Source: Hyaloscypha bicolor E
Lineage: Eukaryota > Ascomycota > Leotiomycetes > Helotiales > Hyaloscyphaceae
DNA: 64,000 nucleotides
Direction: 5' to 3'
NCBI RefSeq assembly: GCF_002865645.1
Contig: NW_020194585.1
Location: 1-64,000 of the forward strand
Numbering within the stretch: position 1 is the first letter of the stretch; each line of letters opens with the position of its first letter. The notes beneath the pieces are model-generated. The model saw nothing but the letters and a program-made list of their open reading frames with translations, was not told the origin of the DNA and did no database searches. Of this stretch, positions 23,618 through 34,178 are shown in pieces. The translations under genes and the position numbers were made by a program.

Positions 23618-24093
23618 GGGTGCGGGGTTATTCGCTTCATGGCGGTGTAGTGGGGCCTTTTGTACCCCTGAAGCTGACCCCATAATTCCATTTTGAATCC
23701 TAGGAGTCCTGTTACAATTCCCACTAGACTAATTTCTACCGCCCATGGAGAGGTTGAGAACTGCTTATATTATTGACTGATACCTTGGGAACGATAACGA
23801 GGAATAACAGCTGAGAATCGAAGGACTGGACCAACTTCTGGTGCCTCGGAAGGCAGAAACTCCGCTAGAAGTGTGCCTTATCAAGCAGGGGAGATTGCGA
23901 TTGCTGGTGAGGGTGTATGAAGAAAGGAATTATGTCCAATCAAAATCGCACAGTGGGGGCTAACCTAGTCTTTGCCCCTTTAGCAACCCGGAAGGAACCG
24001 AATCGAACGTGGGAGGAAATATTACAGGTCTTTCTGCAGGATGACCTGGGTTGGATAGTACACCGGCATTACCTTTTAGCGAAGCACCCTCTA

Positions 24094-24237
24094 CGCTGGT
24101 GCAGGCCCTAACGAGTAATGTTTGTTACACCGCCTTTGCAGGGGCTGCGCTGAAATGCCCTGTAGCAATGCGCTGTAGCCGACTTTTGCTTCGCAGAACT
24201 CAAGGTGGTGTAACAAACACTAGGGCCTGCACCTGCG
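24094..24237. mobile_element. 144-bp foldback/MITE element
   Basis: Arms gtgcaggccct...gtttgttacacc (24099-24132) and its inverse (24204-24232) flank a 71-base loop. Similarity extends outward to CGC(T/A)G next to a TA dinucleotide on both sides (24092-24093 and 24238-24239), consistent with a TA target duplication. The left arm carries an 8-bp insertion relative to the right. No coding capacity. Confidence 0.6.
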
Positions 24238-24670
24238 TAATAAATATAAGGCTTAGTGAAGTGGAGTGCTTGGTAGATTGTGGGTCCTGTTAGCGCAGGC
24301 TACGCAATTTCTCCAGCGGGTGCGGCGCGGATTGTGGAGGTCCACCACCAGAGGGGAGGTTGCAGGATATAGCGCTTTGGGCTCCTATGCTTGCAGGTTC
24401 ATGGCTGAAAACGACCTTCACTGCAGTTTCTCAGGCCCTCCCAGATCCATCAGAAGTAATCTGCAAGTGTTATAGACATCTTTATGTTGCCAGTTACTTT
24501 TATATCACTGAAGAATACTGTCTTCATGTGATGAATGGCGGTTTAATTTGAACCAAGGCATTGGAAATTTCGTCTGAATTCCGAGAATTCTTGGCGATAC
24601 AGGATCGGGCCAATAGGAAGGAACGGGACATTCTCCTTTAGGAACGTTACTACAAGTATTCTGCTACTAT

Positions 24671-24941
24671 CCCCCCCTAAATGTTTGCTAGCGGCCTCCA
24701 CTGCCCCAGTTTTCGATAAGGTACGATTTCTGAGTGGTTCGAGCACCCGGCCAACCCTTTGCACAGGGCAAAAAGTGGCCTGTGTATCAAGGCAAGGGTG
24801 CGTGTAGAAGTTCAAGAAGGCTTTCTGCCCTGGCAGTGGCTCACAGCCAGCTTAAAAGGCACTTCCTCACTGGCTAAACACCCTGGATTCCTATCCGTAC
24901 CTATATCCAAAATATACGCGCTAGCAAACATTTAGGGGGGG
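24671..24941. mobile_element. 271-bp inverted-repeat element
   Basis: Perfect 23-bp terminal inverted repeats consist of seven C residues followed by taaatgtttgctagcg (24671-24693), inverted at 24919-24941. The interior of about 225 bp contains no convincing gene. The flanks are TAT and TAC, so a target duplication is not clear. Confidence 0.65.
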
Positions 24942-25545
24942 TACAAATATTAAATCTTCGCCGCTAAGGCACGGCAGCGACAGTGCAGCTGCACAAGCAA
25001 TTACTCGCCGCGGGCGGCTTCTGGACAGTACCGCGATTGGACAAGCCTTTGGGCCTCACAAGGGATGTGTCGGAGGCTTACTCGGTTGCGGAGAAACGTG
25101 GAGTGTGATACCAGAAATGGAACGGAGGCTGCTGCTTAGGTGACATGAGATGAACAGGTGGCAGGGTCAAAGCTGGAAGGATTGAGCAAGACAGAACAAG
25201 GCTCTTCGTTCCTTCAATGGTTAAATCGATGAACTGATGCATGTCTTTCACGAGCTAGTCGCGTCGATGCGAGTGAGTTGCTCAAACCAGGTTCTCCAAC
25301 CCTTTTGGACTTACGCATGCCCTTGAGGGTATTTCTCTCCAATCATGAGACCAATGTAATACGGTCGCGGTTGCACACAAGCAAAAAGGGTGGACTTGAT
25401 CTGCACCTGCTCTCTTTCCCTTTCTTGTCAACTAGAATTGCATATAAATAGGCTCAGGTTTCCCTCAAGAAGTCATTCTTCGCCTTCTACAGTATGTTCA
25501 AACCTCAATTATCGTTATCTAATTATTCTGTTCTATCTTTCAATT

Positions 25546-26521
25546 ATGAAAACTACATCTTTTCTCCTCTTTGGAGCTCTTCTCCTCACGTCTGGCGCCT
25601 TAGCTAGCATCTCATATACAGCCAAGATGGCCCATCGCGGTGCCGAAGTCCCAGCCGTGTTCTCTTCTTTGCCCCGCCGACACCATAGGCCAAAGCAACC
25701 TCGTCATGGCAAAAGACAACATCCCATCAATAACACTCTTAACTGGGCAGGTGCCATTCAAGAAGCACCAACGTCTGGGCTCTTCTATACTGTCTCAGCC
25801 AGCTGGCAAGTGCCTTCAATTTCGACACCGGTTGGCCAGACTCTTGGTACAGATGCATATTGGTTGTATGAATGGGTAGGTATTGATAGTTTGTGTGGTG
25901 CTATTCTACAAGCTGGGACAGGAGCGTACGTAAGTAGAAAATAAATCGAATTATCCAAGATAGGGGACTGAATCGCCTTTGTTTGCAGCTCAACACGCAG
26001 TCGGGGCAGGTCCCTTTAGTTTGGTGGGAATGGTTTCCCGAGGGTCCACAAGTAGTGAACATACCAAGTATTTATAAAATTAGTCTGCTCCAAGAGGTCT
26101 CAAGTGCTGACTTAATGATTCTAGTCAATCTTGGTGACACCTTCTTCACCAATCTCACGGCTACTTCCACCACAACAGCAATTTAGTAAGTGATGCTTGC
26201 AGAAACTAACATCTAAGCCGAGAATATCAGCTAATTTAATTCAGCTTTATCGAGAATGTAACCCAAGGGTGCGCCGTCACAATAACCATTTCCGGCGGTC
26301 CTACCCTCTGCCAGACAAATGCAGAATGGGTCGTGGAAAACCCGGGCGTGTTAGACACCCCCGTCTTCACAGATGTAATATTCACCAATTGTCTTGCTAC
26401 GACCACTACTGGGGCTCAGCAGGGAATTGATGGCACTACATTGATCTACATGGACTCAAAAGATGGTGAGGTTTCCAAGGGATCGGAGATCAATGATTCG
26501 CAGCTTCGTGTGTTTTATTAG
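25546..26521 (+). CDS. Secreted G1-family (eqolisin) glutamic peptidase
   Basis: The gene encodes an acid endopeptidase secreted for protein breakdown at low pH. Introns 25930-25988, 26068-26124 and 26186-26244 give 266 residues from MKTTSFLLFG; an upstream in-frame ATG at 25390 lies before the signal peptide and is less likely. Residues 1-20 are a signal peptide. A basic propeptide follows, ending near KRQHPIN, as expected for autocatalytic removal. The mature domain starts NTLNWAGA. The catalytic Gln is Q122 in WVGIDSLCGAILQAG, and the catalytic Glu is probably E202 in CQTNAEWVVE, matching the Q/E dyad of aspergilloglutamic and scytalidoglutamic peptidases. Total length and order agree with the family. 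No break is seen. Confidence 0.9.
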
Positions 26522-28036
26522 GGCAGAGACCGAAGTACTGTCTTTTGGCGGGATGGATTGGCATGCTCGGGTTGTTTTGGTTATGAATCTTAAATGCGCG
26601 CCTTGCCAGAGGTTTAGAACGTGATCGCCATCGCTCCTCCTTCCATATATCTAGGTAATATTTATATTGAAGAACGGTGAGGAAATTTTAACGTAATGAT
26701 ACCTTAAAGAAACATTGATCTAGCGTATCTGATTCGTATTGCAGTGTTCATGCAAGGAAGGAAATAGCAGAGAGGGTATAACCACAGGTGCGAAGTACCA
26801 AGTACCCGCACGCACAAAACCTAAATCCGAAATCGATAATAAGAACTAGAACAAGTAGAGCGGTCTTTCAACGAGCTTCGGATCTTTCGGTGGTCTTACT
26901 GGGGCTAGCATTACTCTGGGTTGGCAGTGCAATGTTATCTTCCAGTGTCCCCCTGCGGTGTATCTTACGCCACGCCTCAACTTGACCAAGTGCTTCCATT
27001 TGACCGCAGCAGCGATTCTTGCCACAACTGGCAGCGGCAGGCCCCGAGTACTACAAAATGAGAGAACGGAACTGCTAATAGATGTAAGCGCCAAGTCGGA
27101 CAATCTGGCCGACAAATGCAATTGTTGGTGTAACAGCCAAAGGTGTTTTGGTTTCCAGCAAACACCGCCTGTAGACGTTTTCGTAGTGCATTTACGCCTG
27201 GCGCGAGGGTAACGGTAATAGATCCCGGATTGCTTGTGCGGTTGAAACATCGCATGAGAAAGAAATGGGTGTACTATTTTGGACGGATAACTCACGGGCT
27301 GGAGGGGTCTCTGTGATTGTCAACAATCGGTTGATTCCATTGGTTGTGCAGAGACGAGAATTGGCGAAAATGGATGAGGATATGTCAAGTCTGTTGGAAG
27401 GTCCTGTGCATGTCGCTCCAACAACCGTAGATATGTCTGCGAGGAGGGTCTCAAACCAATGTGGTTTGATAGACCCATCTGGCGTCAACACATCCCAGAG
27501 TCTCGGGGTTATTGTGCCCACCAGCTATACCAACTTGAGTGCAGCGTCTGAGAATGTTCCAGCCAGGAGCATCTGAGCAGTGGGGGCCGGCGGGGAAAGA
27601 GACTTGCGAAGATCAACAAAAGGCAGGTAATTGGGCCAAGTAAGGACCCCTCTCAGGCCTGCACACATCTTGCTTTCTTTCCCCTTTTGGGGATAGCAAG
27701 AACTGACGTTGAGATGTCCGTAAAAGGGGTTTTGCACCGAGGCTTGCATCTGAGGGGTTTCTCACCGCCTCGGCAGAACCGAAAATGGAAACACAACAAT
27801 GGGGAGACATCGAGATTTGTTGATTATTCTGGGACTTTTGATCCCATTCCTCTGAGTGCGAATTGTGTTCTTCCATGCAAGTCAAAGAATAATAGAAACC
27901 TTACTAAGCTTCAATAGTAGAAGTCATTGACCAGAATTTATTCCACGAACTATGCTCCAACCTAATGCAACCAATCTTCCCCGATACCTGCTCAAAGAAG
28001 ACCATTAACGCCCCATCCAAGCTCTCCAGAGCATTT
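26522..28036. other. Intergenic region with uncharacterised short frames
   Basis: Several overlapping ORFs on both strands occupy 26846-27749. The minus-strand frame listed separately (27192-27521) is the least unlikely. Nothing else is recognisable. 27900-28036 is the 3' flank of the membrane protease homologue. Confidence 0.35.
27192..27521 (-). CDS. Hypothetical protein or gene remnant
   Basis: The frame of 109 residues begins MGTITPRLWDVLTPDG and contains WFETLLADISTVVGATCTG, which reads like genuine protein. A possible upstream exon ends in AALKLV (near 27540), and a downstream frame (26977-27235) continues with GSITVTLAPG. I could not join them with canonical splice sites, so the gene may be broken. 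No family was recognised. Confidence 0.25.
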   Translation of the reverse strand: MGTITPRLWDVLTPDGSIKPHWFETLLADISTVVGATCTGPSNRLDISSSIFANSRLCTTNGINRLLTITETPPARELSVQNSTPISFSCDVSTAQAIRDLLPLPSRQA

Positions 28037-30112
28037 CTACAAAGTATCACTCACAGGCCCCAGGCTCGAAGCTCTCGAGCTCTCCCTCGTGACCGGCGTC
28101 CTCGGAGTCAGCATCGGGCTCAAACCCCTCCGACTACTCTCATCATCCATCTCCGCCGGCATCGGCTCACTCCCATGCAACTCATACACCATACTCCTCC
28201 CATCAATCTGTGGCGTGATTGCCGCCCTTCTTTCGGACTCGATTCTATTCAGAGCCGTAAAGTAATCTCTTTCTCCATACTCCGTCGTCGGCATTTGATA
28301 GATTTCTCCCTGAGTTCCAAGCTCGCCGTCAGGTTGCTCTTCGCGATGTACCCCGCTAGGGTAATCGAGCTTTTTGTAAGGTGGGTACAAAGAGTTGGGA
28401 TCATCGGGCAAGGATTCAGTTTTGATATCATTGTTGTCTTTGTCTAGGTTCGTGAGGCCGATGTCTTCGGTAGGAGCAGTGGAGGTTGGTCGGTCACGTT
28501 GACGTCGCCGTGAAACAAAATAGCCTAGTCCTGCTGCTAGTGCGAGAACGACGATTGCCGCAATCACTACAGCAGCGATGATGCCAGCTCCGACAGGTTT
28601 TGATGCTGAATTAGACGATGTAGTGGTAGATGAGCTGTTTATATATGCAGGTGATAGAATGGCGCTTATCCGTTCAGGAGCCCCGTCTTGCCAGACACAT
28701 TGGCTGACCGAAAAGTTACCTCGTTCGTAGTCGACTGTTAGATACCTGCCAAAATCAACAACGGATATTGTTTCGGAACTTTTCAAGTACTCACGCTTCT
28801 TGGAGGAAAACTCTCCCAAGAGTATTCTGCGAATCATTTGCAGCTTTCTTCAGAGGGAAATAATACGTATTATTTGGAGTGAAAGGTGGAGAAGCAGGTA
28901 AGGCGAGTGCATTGAATGGTAGGACTATGCTGACAGTCTCCCCTCCAGACAAGCTGTTTGACAGGATAAATGTGACTTGGGGATTTTTTGCTTGAAGTTG
29001 AATATACTGTGTGGCGTTGATGAGATAAAGACCCGTTGCTTTGTCGGTTGCGATACCAAATGCTTGTTCAAATGCTTTGCACGCAGAATCGGGAAGCCAA
29101 ATGTTTGGGTCCGTTGATTCAATGAAAGCAAACGTCGGAGTGGAGAGAAGGGTTGATTGGGTGGTTCCGCTGTAAGTGATGGATTGGATAGCAATTACAA
29201 TATCACGGTCAATGTCTTGGTTTAAGGTGAATGAAGCAGAGTTCGGAACAAACCTCGAGGAATCATATCCGCCGAAGATGAGTTGAGCGTTCTGCCCGGC
29301 CTTTAACCCTAATCAGAGTTTCAGCGAACGTCATAAATTTGGAAGAGGGAAAGTACGATATTTTGCTCCAGCGGTGAAGCTCCAGCTGAGACTCGGTATG
29401 AGTTGTTGGGATCTTAGTGTCGTGAAGAGTGATGGTGCGGAGAAGTTTCCGATAGTGGAATAGTTGACTGGCTGCGTATTCAAACCTAGAATCCCGCTGA
29501 TCGACTTAGCGTGATTTTCACAGGTGTTGCGGGAGTTCTCACAGGTAGAATGGAGTGGCTGTCGCAATTCCTGCAACGGTTTGATTCCTCAATGTTGGGT
29601 TGTTTGCTCCTCCGGCAACGAATCCCAAGCCCACCGTATCCAGTCCATAATCAGCAGCCTGTGAGTACCCTAGATTCTCCTCCAACCCCACCCCGTCTCC
29701 ATTAATCCCAAATAGACCCTGATCCTGCCATGTAGACGATGTATTAGGATTGAAAAGTCCTCCGCGGGAGCTTGCACAACCATTTGGCACCGGGTTTATC
29801 GCAAGGGATGTACATCCAAGTGGCAACACTACCAGAGTTTCGGGGGAGTTTGTCGACGCGAGTACTCGTACATCCTGGGCAGGAGTTCCAATTCTGAGAG
29901 CAAAGCTACTCCATAGTCCGTCGACCCCGTCCCCTAAAATCTCAATCAGATAGCCCGAAGAGGACCGAGAAGAACTTACAGTATTGGCTTGCAGGAACAA
30001 CCAGCGGGGATGGAATTACCTCCGTGGTGTTTGAAGGTTTTCGGGCCACCACATTAGCAGCTGCTGTCAAGCACCATATGAATAACAGTCCATCGTGAAG
30101 GTGAAATTGCAT
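28037..30112 (-). CDS. Membrane-anchored aspartic-protease-fold protein lacking both catalytic Asp residues
   Basis: Five exons (introns 29934-29979, 29497-29542, 29309-29356, 28746-28794) give 628 residues from MQFHLHDGLL at 30112; an in-frame ATG at 30145 is less suited to the signal peptide. The fold follows the pepsin A1 family: YWDGVDGLWSSF, GTPAQDVRVL, QNAQLIFGGYD and WLPDSAC. The first active-site DTGS is replaced by STNS (71-74) and the second DTGT by ESTD (285-288), so peptidase activity is not expected. After the fold come a Ser/Thr-rich stalk (about 430-443), one transmembrane helix (about 444-470), an RRRQR stop-transfer and a cytoplasmic tail of about 155 residues rich in Pro, Glu and Tyr. 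From layout I infer a cell-surface binding or sensing role. Similar non-peptidase A1 homologues are common in filamentous fungi. All exon phases agree and no damage is seen. Confidence 0.88.
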
Positions 30113-31405
30113 CACGACCAACTTCTTGTTGAGAGCAGTCGACACCAGGGCGTTCCGGGAGGCTTAGTGAGGGCTGACAGCAGAGGATGTGCAACGGAGG
30201 AAGGGCAAGTTGGGGTTGGCACCCCGATCCTCTCTACCCCTTTTGAATCAGCACATTCCCGATAGGGATAGAAGCGTGATCATCAGGGGCATTCAGCCAT
30301 CGCCCAGAGATGAATTTACCCCCCCGCCTTATTACTTGTAATTGTGGGCCCTCTTGGCCGAGGGGGTTTGCATGGTAGAATGTCTGTGCTCTATGGACCC
30401 ACTGTTACAAATAAGTTTAATTAGGAGTGGGGAGTGTAGGGCTGATTTGACCGGGGGTTCGGAACGTGCGTGGGTTGTGTGGAAAGCCAGAGGTCTGAGT
30501 GGCCATTGCCTGAGGAGAGAGCTGCGCAGGTAGTTTCCTCGGCTCCCAATTAAATATGCAAATTGCGTTTCTGGGACGTGTACAGGGATTATGCCCTGGG
30601 TTGTCGGCCGACGGCTGGTATCTCAGAAGATAAAAAGCAAGCGAGAAGCCAAGCGAACCCCTATTTCCGCTTGCAGTGCTCACCAACCGTGCCAACCATG
30701 CACTTGTCTTGTACCGACATGAAAACCTCGCCGCCATTCCTCTTTTTTTGCTTGCCTTTAAGCTTATTCTTGCTGTATTGTTGAGAAAATACTTCGACCT
30801 GGTGCAAAAGTTCCGTAGCATTTCAACATCTTCAAATAAGTGAACATGGTGGTCGTGAATATTTGCGGCGGGTTTGAGGAGCCGCAAGCCAAACGCGAGG
30901 TACAGGTCGGCCGACCTTATCTTGCCCTGGCAGTGTGCAGAGCTATCAAAATTATGTTCCCGCATGCGTCGGGTGTGCTTAACCGCTGCCAAGGAACACG
31001 ACAATAATTTCACATCAGCAAGAGTCTCAAGTGCCGCCAATTGAATTCCAGCATGAAGCAGCTTGCCATGTCAGCGTTGGATAAATACAAGGATAGCCAT
31101 CTGTCTCTCACTTGTAGGCGCCATTCTAGCGGCTTGGAGCCGCCTCTTGGTTGTGTGGTGTGTCATGGGTGGATCATCGCACGGTTCTGCTGGATCAATC
31201 TTGGGCAATTTTGTTCTGTCCCCTTAAGTTCTCTGGACCCGTAATGGCGAATTTGAATTTGTGTCTACTCGAAACACCACATTCATTTGGTTTGTCTTGT
31301 TGCTAAACTGCGCCTCTCAGACCTGATCTACAGGCCATTACACTCGTTTCAGGGCCACATTCTTTTGACTCTATATTTTCTTGCTCGATTTATAATAACT
31401 TAATC
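30113..31405. other. Divergent intergenic region
   Basis: This is the upstream region of both the protease homologue (minus) and the surface protein (plus). A 207-codon minus-strand frame (30417-31040) has no domain, no signal peptide and shadow-like composition, so I do not annotate it. The sequence tctatattttcttgctcgatttataataac just before 31406 is a plausible core promoter or 5' UTR. Confidence 0.35.
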
Positions 31406-33617
31406 ATGAGGCCCTCTATACAGCGTGGACAGTTATGTTTAATTCTTGCATCTTGTTGTGCTGTCAGTAGTTGCGAGGCTTCTAGTAAGTCACTTCAAGT
31501 GCTGCTGAAGATATTCACGACATATAATTAGTTGCAATTCTCTTAATAGGATCTTAATTGGCTCACAATTCATGTTGCAGAACTTGAGCAACAATCGGCT
31601 TCCTATTCAAATTCAACGAACACAACATCCCCTAACAATAAAGCGGCCATCACTCCAACGCCAACAATACTTTTCAGTTCAAGTACATCATCAAATTATT
31701 CCAGTACGATTACATCTGCACCAGTTTACCCTTGGGGAGATCAAAGTATCCCAATCAACACATGTTCGGTAACAGCTTCAGGTGGCGACATTCAATGGAC
31801 GCCATGCCATATGTAAACTCAACATCCACGAGTCTGGAGAATGTTTAGCTAACAACGTTTTGCAGCTTTGCTGGGACAGTACGAATGAGTTATTTCCCGG
31901 ACAACTGGGGAACATGGGGAAACAAGACTTATACCACCTACTACAATACTGACTTTGGCGTGACCATGTAGGAGTTCTCGTTCCATAGTGTACTTCTTCT
32001 TCTTCACTTTCAATTGGCTGATCCCATGCAAAGGACTTCTCCATTAATCTACATGATGGTCAACACTATCACTGGAGGGAATGATTGTGGTCCCTTAGGT
32101 CCCACCTATGCCGACAAAGTCATCTCGATGGACCCAACAGAGGTCTACACCTTGCAACCTTACGCAGATCACACGGTCACAACAAGAATGGGACCACCTC
32201 AACCATTGATATTGAGTGACCTAACCAGCAACTGTCAAGAAACATACAGCACGTTCTCAACAGACGGAGCGTTTGTCAACACACATCCTGTCTACGGCAT
32301 GTACAATAGATGCCACCCTAGATTCGTGTTTCCCATTCAGCTCAAGCGCATCGGGTTGTAAGTATTCATAAATCCGTGCTTAGGGTAGTACTCATACAAT
32401 TCCAGCCCATATTGGATGCATTGCGGGAATGACAATTACACTTATGGCATTTTCGACCCTCCAGGAGCAATTCCCCCTGTGAGTGGACTATTACCAACAA
32501 CCGTCGCCGATCCCTACACATCGACTTATAAATCTGCAAGCGCTCTTCCAACTACTCTCCCCGTTCAAGAAACCTCTCAAGCACCACAACCTGCAGCCCC
32601 AACAACTCCTCCAACAGATCCAGCGATATCTTCACCTCCACCAGCCTCGGTCCCTACTTCAGCGACCGCGATAGCGACGGTAGGAAGTCAAACTATTAGC
32701 GCAATTCCCGGTTCATCGGGCGTTGTTCTGCCGAACGGATCAACAGCAAAACCAGGCTCGGTTGCAACAATCACGGACTCGAACAGCAAACCAGTAGTTG
32801 TCTCAGTCGGACCATCAGGAGTTTTTATCGGAGGCACAAGCCAAGGCGATTCAACAAGCTTCTTCGCAAATCCAACGTTACCCCCTGGCCCTCCTCCACC
32901 AACTTCAACAGCAATTGGCGTAATTGGAGGCCATACAATTTCAGCAGCGCCGGGAGACTCGACACTAGTCATCGATGACCAAACCATTACGTCCGGAGGC
33001 AATGCCGTGACACTCGCAGGTCCAAATAATGTGGTGAGTCTCGGATCTAGTGGGCTGGTGGTCGAGTTTCCAGGTGGCACCGTCTCAACCTTCACGCTTC
33101 CAACGGCCACTCCCGACTGGGTGACGACTACCGTGGACGAAATCACTGTCATTGCGTCAGCCGGGGCGTCCGTAGTCTTGGTCGGAAATCAAGCTGTCAC
33201 ATCTGGTGGCTCAGCGGTCACGGTTGGAAATGATGTCGTAAGTCTGGGATCAAGTGGATTGGAAGTTATGATGCCAGGTGGACGAGTCACAACTCTCTCC
33301 TTTGCTCCGAAAGCCGAAGCCAGCACGGCAGCGGGGGGTACAACTTCAAGTAATGCTCTTGGGTCCCTATTATCGCTTCCAGTATGTCCCCCCCCCCCCC
33401 CCCCCCCAAGGTCTTTATGAGGCGTTGCTAATTCAGCGTAGTTGCGGGAGCAAATCAGCCTGATAAAGCAATTGGAAGCCCAAGCAGCACGAGCTCGGGA
33501 GTCGGTCTGCCAGCCGCATTAGCTAAAGGGGGGTCTTGCGGGATTACTGTAGGAAAAGAAGTCGCTTGGTTGTGGTTGACTTTCTTTGCAGCGCTGAAAT
33601 TAGTGTTTGGTCAGTAG
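31406..33617 (+). CDS. Secreted, Ser/Thr/Pro-rich repetitive cell-surface protein
   Basis: Six exons (introns 31485-31580, 31813-31865, 31968-32033, 32358-32405, 33382-33458) give 623 residues. An N-terminal signal peptide (about residues 1-24) is followed by a Ser/Thr-rich stretch and a cysteine-containing domain with CSVTASGGDIQWTPC and YWMHCGND. A Pro/Thr linker comes next. Three diverged units of roughly 60-75 residues start near 334, 413 and 489; shared features are GxxTISAxPG or TVIASAG, TSGGxAVT and VVSLGSSGLxV. The C-terminus ends in a hydrophobic segment (VAWLWLTFFAALKLVF), suggesting GPI anchoring or membrane attachment. The last intron begins with a gtatgt donor and contains 20 consecutive C; its acceptor (atcag) was chosen to keep frame and is the least certain junction. 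If that intron is not spliced, the protein stops soon after the C tract. No enzymatic family was recognised. Confidence 0.75.
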
Positions 33618-33964
33618 TATAAGTTATTAAATAGTTCAGTCGACATAATAAAAGAATTTGATTTGTCTAAATATTTTTAGAACTCTCTAACTAGTAATGT
33701 TATATAAACTTACTTAAATATATAAGATATTAATTAAGTAACTTTATATATTAAATACTTATTAAAATAAATTAAAAATAGGTTTAGTTATTTTATTTTA
33801 ATATAAATTTATAATATTTAATAAAATACTTATTTTACTTAAAGAAATAATTATAATAATAATTAATTATTATTTATTTTATAAGTAATTAAAAATATTA
33901 AACATATTATAGTTATATACTTTATAACTATTGCGTACTTCCTATATATAATATATTATACTAT
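33618..33964. repeat. AT-rich RIP-like segment
   Basis: Composition changes sharply at about 33630 to nearly pure A/T with many TAA and TAT triplets. No ORF or recognisable repeat body was seen. It forms the left flank of the short element at 33965. Confidence 0.5.
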
Positions 33965-34178
33965 TGTGACGGCGCTAGCTGGGGGCCAAAGGGGGGTGGC
34001 TGTTACATGACCAGTTTCACCTAGCTAGCCGGCGTTTCAGTGGTTTTAGCTAGTATTTCCCTCCTTTTATCCCCTTTCCTTCTCTCTCTCTCTCCTTCTT
34101 CTCTTTAGCTTAGTATTTTCAATACATGAGATTCTTGGATCTTTGAGCCCTGGCCATTGCCTCGATCCCGCCGTCACA
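33965..34178 (+). mobile_element. Short TGTGACGGC-ended element, copy 2 (reference copy)
   Basis: The 214-bp element starts TGTGACGGCGCTAGC and ends CCGCCGTCACA with a perfect 5-bp direct repeat ACTAT at both sides (33960-33964 and 34179-34183). Inside are tgaccagtttcacc, a ctagctagccggcg box, a CT-rich tract and ggccattgcctcgatc. It has no ORF. It is GC-normal although both flanks are AT-rich, so it either escaped RIP or inserted after it. TG...CA ends plus a 5-bp duplication fit a solo LTR of a Ty3/copia-type element; the nine-base inverted ends also allow a MITE. Confidence 0.85.

Larger units (their letters stand above)
23624..25545. other. Gene-free region with two small inverted-repeat elements
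   Basis: Apart from the elements at 24094-24237 and 24671-24941 I see no supported gene. Frames around 23917-24550 are short and overlap the hairpins. The last 150 bp before 25546 are the likely promoter and 5' UTR of the G1 peptidase (catataaatagg near 25440 is TATA-like). Confidence 0.4.

Noticed and set aside
23455..23724. 89-codon minus frame
   Set aside because: It lies across the right arm of a MITE and contains its inverted repeat; not a gene.
26846..27295. 149-codon minus frame and neighbouring plus frames
   Set aside because: They overlap one another in three frames without conserved motifs; only one minus frame in the area was kept, at low confidence.
30417..31040. Minus-strand frame of 207 codons
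   Set aside because: No domain, no signal or membrane segment, low-quality composition, and it lies in the divergent upstream region of two well-supported genes.
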